Assembly (NCBI GenBank): GCA_032718475.1
Contig: JAUCBJ010006932.1
Coordinates: forward strand, 57,390 to 121,389
Reading direction: 5' to 3'
Origin: Nemertoderma westbladi
Taxonomy: Eukaryota; Xenacoelomorpha; Nemertodermatida; Nemertodermatidae
DNA: 64,000 bases
The translations under genes were made by a program, and so were the position numbers. A model generated the notes under the pieces. That model did no database searches. It saw only the letters and a list, made by a program, of their open reading frames with translations, and was not told where the DNA came from. Positions 56,840-64,000 of the stretch are shown piece after piece. Position 1 is the first letter of the stretch, and every line of letters begins with the position of its first letter.

Positions 56840-59800
56840 TGTCGGGTTGTTCTAGTGTCAAGCTTGGGGGAACCAATGAGACACCTCCAATGTTATATAG
56901 TATCTGGTTGTTCTAGTGTCAAGCTTGAGGGAACCAATGAGACACCCCCAATGTTATATAGTATCTGTTTGTTCTAGTGTCAAGCTTGAGGGAACCAATG
57001 AGACACCCCCAATGTTATATAGTGTCTGGTTGTTCTAGTGTCAAGCTTGAGGGAACCAATGAGACACCTCCAATGTTATATAGTGTCTGGTTGTTCTAGT
57101 GTCAAGCTTGAGGGAACCAATGAGACACCCCCAATGTTATATAGTGTCTGGTTGTTCTAGTGTCAAGCTTGAGGGAACCAATGAGACACCCCCATGTTAT
57201 ATAGTGTCTGGTTGTTCTAGTGTCAAGCTTGAGGGAACCAATGAGACACCCCCAATGTTATATAGTGTCTGGTTGTTCTAGTGTCAAGCTTGAGGGAACC
57301 AATGAGACACCTCCAATGTTATATAGTGTCTGGTTGTTCTAGTGTCAAGCTTGAGGGAACCAATGAGACACCTCCAATGTTATATAGTGTCTGGTTGTTC
57401 TAGTTTCAAGCTTGGGGGAACCAATGAAACACCTCCAATGTTATATAGTGTCTGATTGTTCTAGTGTCAAGGTTGAGGGAACCAATGAGACACCCCCAAT
57501 GTTATATTGTGTCTGGTTGTTCTAGTGTCAAGCTTGAGGGAACCAATGAGACACCCCCAATGTTATATAGTGTCTGGTTGTTCTAGTGTCAAGCTTGAGG
57601 GAACCAATGAGACACCCCCATGTTATATAGTGTCTGGTTGTTCTAGTGTCAAGCTTGAGGGAACCAATGAGACACCCCCAATGTTATATAGTGTCTGGTT
57701 GTTCTAGTGTCAAGCTTGAGGGAACCAATGAGACACCCCCAATGTTATATAGTGTCTGGTTGTTCTAGTGTCAAGCTTGAGGGAACCAATGAGACACCCC
57801 CATGTTATATAGTGTCTGGTTGTTCTAGTGTCAAGTTTGAGGGAACCAATGAGACACCCCCAATGTTATAAAGTGTCTGGTTGTTCTAGTGTCAAGCTTG
57901 AGGGAACCAATGAGACACCCCCAATGTTATAAAGTGTCTGGTTGTTCTCGTGTCAAGCTTGAGGGAACCAATGAGACACCCCCAATGTTATATAGTGTCT
58001 GGTTGTTCTAGTGTCAAGCTTGAGGGAACCAATGAGACACCCCCAATGTTATATAGTGTCTGGTTGTTCTAGTGTCAAGCTTGAGGGAACCAATGAGACA
58101 CCTCCAATGTTATATAGTGTCTGGTTGTTCTAGTGTCAAGCTTGAGGGAACCAATGAGACACCCCCAATGTTATATAGTGTCTGGTTGTTCTAGTGTCAA
58201 GCTTGAGGGAACCAATGAGACACCCCCATGTTATATAGTGTCTGGTTGTTCTAGTGTCAAGCTTGAGGGAACCAATGAGACACCGCCAATGTTATATAGT
58301 GTCTGGTTGTTCTAGTGTCAAGCTTGGGGGAACCAATGAGACACCTCCAATGTTATATAGTGTCTGGTTGTTCTAGTGTCAAGCTTGAGGGAACCAATGA
58401 GACACCTCCAATGTTATATAGTGTCTGGTTGTTCTAGTGTCAAGCTTGAGGGCACCAATGAGACACCCTCAATGTTATATAGTGTCAGGTTGTTCTAGTG
58501 TCAAGCTTGAGTGAACCATTGAGACACCCCCAATGTTATATAGTATCTGGTTGTTCTAGTGTCAAGCTTGGGGGAACCAATGAGACACCTCCAATGTTAT
58601 ATAGTGTCTGGTTGTTCTAGTGTCAAGCTTGGGGGAACCAATGAAACACCTCCAATGTTATATAGTATCTGGTTGTTCTAGTGTCAAGCTTGAGGGAACC
58701 AATGAGACACCTCCAATGTTATATAGTATCTGGTTGTTCTAGTGTCAAGCTTGAGGGGAACCAATGAGACACCTCCAATGTTATATAGTATCTGGTTGTT
58801 CTAGTGTCAAGCTTGAGGGAACCAATGAGACACCCCCAATGTTATATAGTGTCGGGTTGTTCTAGTGTCAAGCTTGGGGGAACCAATGAGACACCTCCAA
58901 TGTTATATAGTATCTGGTTGTTCTAGTGTCAAGCTTGAGGGAACCAATGAGACACCCCCAATGTTATATAGTATCTGTTTGTTCTAGTGTCAAGCTTGAG
59001 GGAACCAATGAGACACCCCCAATGTTATATAGTGTCTGGTTGTTCTAGTGTCAAGCTTGAGGGAACCCATGAGACACCTCCAATGTTATATAGTGTCTGG
59101 TTGTTCTAGTGTCAAGCTTGAGGGAACCAATGAGACACCCCCAATGTTATATAGTGTCTGGTTGTTCTAGTGTCAAGCTTGAGGGAACCCATGAGACACC
59201 TCCAATGTTATATAGTGTCTGGTTGTTCTAGTGTCAAGCTTGAGGGAACCAATGAGACACCCCCAATGTTATATAGTGTCTGGTTGTTCTAGTGTCAAGC
59301 TTGAGGGAACCAATGAGACACCCCCATGTTATATAGTGTCTGGTTGTTCTAGTGTCAAGCTTGAGGGAACCAATGAGACACCCCCAATGTTATATAGTGT
59401 CTGGTTGTTCTAGTGTCAAAGCTTGAGGGAACCAATGAGACACCTCCAATGTTATATAGTGTCTGGTTGTTCTAGTGTCAAGCTTGAGGGAACCAATGAG
59501 ACACCTCCAATGTTATATAGTGTCTGGTTGTTCTAGTTTCAAGCTTGGGGGAACCAATGAAACACCTCCAACGTTATATAGTGTCTGATTGTTCTAGTGT
59601 CAAGGTTGAGGGAACCAATGAGACACCCCCAATGTTATATAGTGTCTGGTTGTTCTAGTGTCAAGCTTGTGGGAACCAATGAGACACCCCCAATGTTATA
59701 TAGTGTCTGGTTGTTCTAGTGTCAAGCTTGAGGGAACCAATGAGACAACCCCATGTTATATAGTGTCTGGTTGTTCTAGTGTCAAGCTTGAGGGAACCAA

Positions 59801-59859
59801 TGAGACACCCCCAAAGTTATATAGTGTCTGGTTGTTCTAGTGTCAAGGTTGAGGAAACC
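56840..59859 (+). repeat. Higher-order repeat block, copy 3
   Basis: Offset 3289 bp from copy 2, with a 1-bp difference after about 58740. It lacks a few copy-specific changes, such as the CCATCTTATA variant. Copies 2 and 3 are nearly adjacent. Confidence 0.85.
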
Positions 59860-60392
59860 AATGAGACACCCCCAATGTTATATAGTGTCTGGTTGTTCTA
59901 GTGTCAAGCTTGAGGGAACCAATGAGACACCCCCAATGTTATATAGTGTCTGGTTGTTCTAGTGTCAAGCTTGAGGGAACCAATGAGACACCCCCAATGT
60001 TATATAGTGTCTGGTTGTTCTAGTGTCAAGCTTGAGGGAACCAATGAGACACCCCCAATGTTATATAGTGTCTGGTTGTTCTAGTGTCAAGCTTGAGGGA
60101 ACCAATGAGACACCTCCAATGTTATATAGTGTCTGGTTGTTCTAGTGTCAAGCTTGAGGGAACCAATGAGACACCCCCAATGTTATATAGTGTCTGGTTG
60201 TTCTAGTGTCAAGCTTGAGGGAACCAATGAGACACCCCCAATGTTATATAGTGTCTGGTTGTTCTAGTGTCAAGCTTGAGGGAACCAATGAGACACCTCC
60301 AATGTTATATAGTGTCTGGTTGTTCTAGTGTCAAGCTTGAGGGAACCAATGAGACACCCCCAATGTTATCTAATGTCATCCTGTTCTTGTCA

Positions 60393-61970
60393 TGTATGAA
60401 TGGAAGGAAAGCCATCTGGGATTGGTTTACCAAACAACAATAGGCCATAGAAAATAGGGCCAAAATATATAATACGTTATACACCAATATACACAGGTGA
60501 GGGTAAATCCCAGAGGATGCCTTACACTTCCATTGTTGCCTCTCACTCAATGTTTCCATTCACTTTAAATGGTTCTAATATTCACTCACTCATTATAGGA
60601 TATGATAATTCTCTCGTGAACATAAGGCGAGCAACCCTTCATGCAAGATACACTATACTTTTACTTCCATGACGTCATGTTTTGACGTCATGACATTCTC
60701 ACTCAATAAAATGGAATTTCTACGGCAATAACAGGTGATAAGAATTTTGGGCCATACTGTACGATGAAGTACTGACTATAGTCGGGAACAAACTCCCCCC
60801 AGAAACCACTATAAATGGTTTCTCGAGGAAATCACGACTATATTAAAAAGTTTGAGTCCGAAAACGATATATATATCAACTGTCATTCCGCGATGTAGGC
60901 CCCCTGGCAACATTACACGCTCATGGCTTGCCAAACCATGAGTGGTTTCCTATTTCCCTCTATAAATTCATTACAATTCATTCAAGTCCTTTTAAAATAC
61001 CGGTATATAAAATATTTCGTGGTTCAATAATACTTCAAGATAAATCGCTAGTTAGTTCATCCTAGGTACGTATTATTGCAAAGGTAGTGCAATCAATTCA
61101 ATTATATATTTATGTGGTTAGAGCATATCAAATAATGTATTTCCCTTTCATGATTAGGGGGTCCCTCGTTTATTTAGTACCAATCGAACGCTCCATCCAC
61201 GGTCACCACTAATCGCTCCTGCCATGGTCACTCCCCCCATGGGGTTTCCTGCGGTGGGGAATCCCTCCCTTCTATCAGAATTCGCAGTCACGATAGTTTT
61301 GCGTTTCGTTTTGTTTCCGTTTCGTACCCTCAGACAAGACAGTTCATAAGCCAAGTTTTAAATGTTTCTCCGCGTGGTACCACTTCACCATCGCATCCTT
61401 TACACATCACAGTCATCATTGTGGCTCATTATTAATTCTAATAAGCTAGTTATATATGATAATTCTTGTACATCCAGACATCCAGATCAAGTACTATCAT
61501 TAATAACGTATAATATCCATATGGGAAAATTATTATGATATATCCAATCCATAGTCGACTAAATGGTCAGTTACACTATAAAGTTTTACTATACGTTCTG
61601 GAATTTGCTGGTTTCATGTTCTATGGTTGCTGCTAATGAAATCTATGTTTCCCATAATTTGAGTTTATTGTGTACTGCAATTGTTTCATACATTCATTCA
61701 ATCAGTTCATTCCGCAACTGAAAAGTTGCAAGTTCATTGTTCCTTAGGGCTGTGTTCAGTATTGCGTCATATAACCATTCATTCATTTCACACATACATA
61801 TTATGTTCCGGAAACATAAATTTCAACACAGGTTACTATTCAGTTCATGAACCTATATATATATTTTATCTGCCTATCCTAAAATACTAGTTAAGTTTTC
61901 TTCTATTCATTTTGTGAGTTTGATAATATATTTGTTAATTTTAATTAGGGATGATTTGAGGTATACCTGG
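60393..61970. other. Right flank of the satellite, no genes seen
   Basis: AT-rich with several short frames of no recognisable content. It ends before a C-run. A BEL LTR could lie in its right part, but no boundary was found. Confidence 0.5.
60670..60690. promoter_or_regulatory. Two CRE-type palindromes
   Basis: TGACGTCA at 60670-60677 and again at 60683-60690. This is the consensus binding site of CREB/ATF factors. There is no gene nearby to assign. Confidence 0.4.
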
Positions 61971-61971
61971 A

Positions 61972-62008
61972 CCCCCCCCCCCCCCCCCCCCCCCCACCCC
62001 TCCCCCCA
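61972..62008 (-). repeat. C24 run with C-rich extension; possible expanded polypurine tract
   Basis: On the minus strand this is a G-rich purine run about 65 bases after the stop of the BEL pol. That is where a BEL element's polypurine tract and 3' LTR start are expected. No LTR start (TG) follows directly. Confidence 0.35.
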
Positions 62009-62074
62009 CGCCGTTGGCATAAATTAGACACCTTGGTCCAATAAGCAAAATTTGCTTATCGGATGTCTTACAAG

Positions 62075-64000
62075 TTACTTTCCACTCGTCTTCCATTCGA
62101 CCATTCTAGTGTGCCCATCGGGTCCCTGCAGGCAATTCACTACTGTGGCCATCACCCAATTGTGTTTTGCTAGGGTGTCATCAGTCACTATGACTAGATC
62201 TCCCAGTTTCAGATCTCTCCTTTCCACCTGCCACTTGTGTTGCGTGTGAAGGGTTGGTAGATATTCTGTTAGCCATTGGCGCCAGAATATCTTTGATACT
62301 ACTTGTATTACTTTCCAAGTCTTTCTGGAATATAGGTCATTCTCGTCAAACAGGTCTTTACTTAAAACCTGGACTGGTCTCCTCAGTAGTATATGGTTTG
62401 GTGTCAAAACCTCGTAAGAATTCGGGTCATCATTTAACGCACATAGCAGCCGTGCATTCATTGTTGCTTCTGTTTCTGCTAACACTGTGCGGAATGCGTC
62501 CTCATCAAGGCATCGATTTCGGGTGCTTGCCTCTAAGAGCCGCTCAGCACTTCCTACAAGTCTTCCCCAGACTCCTGAAGAGTGGGAGGCATAAGGGTTA
62601 TGGAATTTCCACTTGACACCTTATTTCCTTGCATGTGATTCAATAGCAGGTGTTTGCACAATCCGGTATAGATCTTGAAGTTTTCGATTGGCTCCAATGA
62701 AATTCGACCCATTATGAGAGCTAATCCTTCGCACTGCTCCACACCTTGAAATGAATCTTCTGAGCGCATTAATAATTGAGTTTGCAGTCGCATCTTTAAC
62801 TAATTCCAGGGCAACAGCCCTTGCGGGGAAACACACGAATATGGAACCCCATCGTTTCTTGTATCGTCGGCCCACTTTGACGTTAATAGGACCAAAGAGG
62901 TCAACACCACAATTTGTGAATGGTGGCTCACAGTGTGTTATCTACTCCGCAGGCAGGGGTGACATCACCTGCTCCACCCTCTGTTGACGAATGGTGCGAA
63001 AGGTGATGCACTTCTCCACCCAGCGCTTTACTCTTCTCCTGACTGCTGGAATCCAGAATTTCCTCCATATCCTCGTGAGTGTTGCTTCCACACCTCCATG
63101 TTGTGAGGCTTCATGGGAATCGTGTATGATCTTACGATAACTGTGTCTTTCGGGATCAATATGGGGCACTCAGGGACAATCCCTCCTGGGGCATTCCCCA
63201 GACGGGAGCCCATACAGATTACTAAGTCCTTCATAATGGGGCTCAATGGTCTCAGGTTGCTGTCTTTCGGGATAGGTTTTCCAGCCACTAGTTTCTCCAC
63301 TTTATCTGGGAAGCCCTTCTGTTGAATGTACTTTATGATAGCCATCCCTGCATTTTCCACCTGTAGTTCTGTTCAGGGTCCTCCAATTTTCTGTGTTCTT
63401 ATCCAAGCTATCCACATCCTCCATCGCGCTACATGCCGTTTAGTGTCATACCATGAGCGATCATGGCGGAGTATTCGCTCTGTCATAGTTGGTTTGTCTC
63501 TTATTGTGGTTGACATTACTACTTCCCTTCATAATTCAGGGTCATCCCCTTTGACTACTTCCAGTAAAGCCTGCTGACCTCCTAGAAATTCAGGCCATCT
63601 TCTTTCGTCCTTGAGGTACTCCAGGCCACATTGCCACAGATCTTCCTCTTCCTTCTTCTGTGTTCCAATTATTCCTCTCGATATTTGGTCTGCAGGATTT
63701 ATTGCCGTTTGACAATAGTTCCAGTTGTTGATGCCTGTTAGTTCTTGGATTTCTGCAACTCGATTAGCAATAACATTGGTAAAGTCTGTCCAAAAATAAC
63801 AGGTTTGTATATTTCCAATCGCCTTTCTTAACTGTCTTCCTATTCTCACTCCTAATAAAGCTGCAATGAGTTCTATCCTAGGAATAGTGACAATTTTTAA
63901 TGGGGCAGGGCTCGCCTTACTATATGCAACCCGTGCCCTTCTTCTATTATCCTGTCTTTGAACCACATAGGCTACTGCTCCATAGCCTTTCTCTGAGGTG
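62075..64000 (-). pseudogene. pol: BEL/Pao retrotransposon pol, 3' part, decayed
   Basis: In minus-strand order from the right edge: RNase H (EKGYGAV at the edge, then IVTIPRIELIAALLGVRIGR, CYFWTDF and NPADQISRG); linker with GGIVPECPILIPKD; integrase zinc domain (HEASQHGGVEATL); integrase core beginning VDLFGP; and a C-terminal region (FWRQWLTEYLPTLH, then RRDLKLGDLVIVTD). Frames change near 63100-63170, 62950 and 62600. About 20 residues are missing after the RNase H WTD motif. Of the integrase D-D-E residues, the second Asp is His (SSHNGSN, 62714-62716) and the Glu is Gly (GVWGRL, near 62565). RT and gag would lie beyond the window. Confidence 0.85.

Larger units (their letters stand above)
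29899..60392 (+). repeat. 61-bp LINE-derived satellite array, about 490 copies
   Basis: The head-to-tail monomer begins TTGTTCTAGTGTCAAGCTTG, continues with AGGGAACCAATGAGACACCC, then CCAATGTTATATAGTGTCTGG. Total length is 61 bp, with rare 60- and 62-bp variants. Main variant sites are GAGGGAACC/GGGGGAACC, CACCTCC/CACCCCC, GTGTCTGG/GTATCTGG/GTGTCGGG/GTATCTGT, and AGTTTCAAG. The reverse complement encodes the LINE family X segment NIGGVSLVP.SLTLEQ seen once in fragment B. Excluding the 612-bp insertion, the array spans about 29.9 kb. Each monomer holds an AAGCTT site. The last monomer decays between 60369 and 60392. Confidence 0.97.

Noticed and set aside
31249-59840. Many 60-66 residue open frames with near-identical translations across the array
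   Set aside because: They are exactly three monomers long (183 nt), start at GTG or TTG in most cases, and arise where a 60-bp variant monomer removes a stop. They are by-products of the satellite, not genes.
29899-60369. CRISPR-like array
   Set aside because: The repeats are contiguous with no unique spacers, derive from a LINE and lie in eukaryotic DNA.
61154-61354. 66-codon minus-strand frame right of the array
   Set aside because: No motif, no neighbours, and only locally higher GC.

Overview
The window is repeat-dominated, AT-rich DNA from an invertebrate animal nuclear genome. The evidence is a Maverick/Polinton, several non-LTR retrotransposon families, Gypsy and BEL/Pao remnants, tRNA-derived SINE heads and spliceosomal intron signals. 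I cannot name the species. Apart from the end of one probable host gene at the left edge, almost everything is mobile-element or satellite DNA.

Layout. (1) 1-975: last two exons of a gene entering from the left, resembling an aerolysin-type beta-pore-forming protein. (2) 1.7-3.3 kb: internally deleted Gypsy element (LTR, PBS, gag, a scrap of pol). (3) 3.3-7.1 kb: broken non-LTR retrotransposons, one carrying a nested insertion with a 10-bp target duplication. (4) 8508-24505: a nearly complete 16-kb Polinton with 1.09-kb terminal inverted repeats and an exact 6-bp target duplication (AATGTA). (5) 24.5-29.7 kb: an internally deleted CR1/Jockey-like LINE, a fold-back repeat, SINE heads and empty AT-rich DNA. 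(6) 29.7-60.4 kb: a fragment of a LINE that runs without a break into about 490 tandem copies of a 61-bp piece of itself. The array has higher-order repeats and one 0.6-kb fold-back insertion. (7) 60.4-62.0 kb: non-coding flank. (8) 62.1-64.0 kb: a decayed BEL/Pao pol on the minus strand, running off the right edge.

The Polinton reads as an integrated virus-like element. The left TIR promoter drives PolB rightward through a predicted 5'UTR intron. The right TIR carries the mirror-image promoter and drives an unrecognised minus-strand gene. Between them lie a TBP-like protein directly behind PolB, a packaging ATPase, three small proteins, integrase, two tandem penton-like paralogues, a basic core-like protein, a double-jelly-roll major capsid candidate and an adenain-type protease. 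PolB has two frameshifts in low-complexity tracts whose net effect is zero. The core-like gene and the minus-strand gene each contain one in-frame stop. The copy is therefore young but probably inactive, unless some breaks are assembly errors.

The two observations most worth following are the virus-borne TBP-like gene and the 30-kb satellite whose source segment, inside a LINE reading frame, is still attached to the array.
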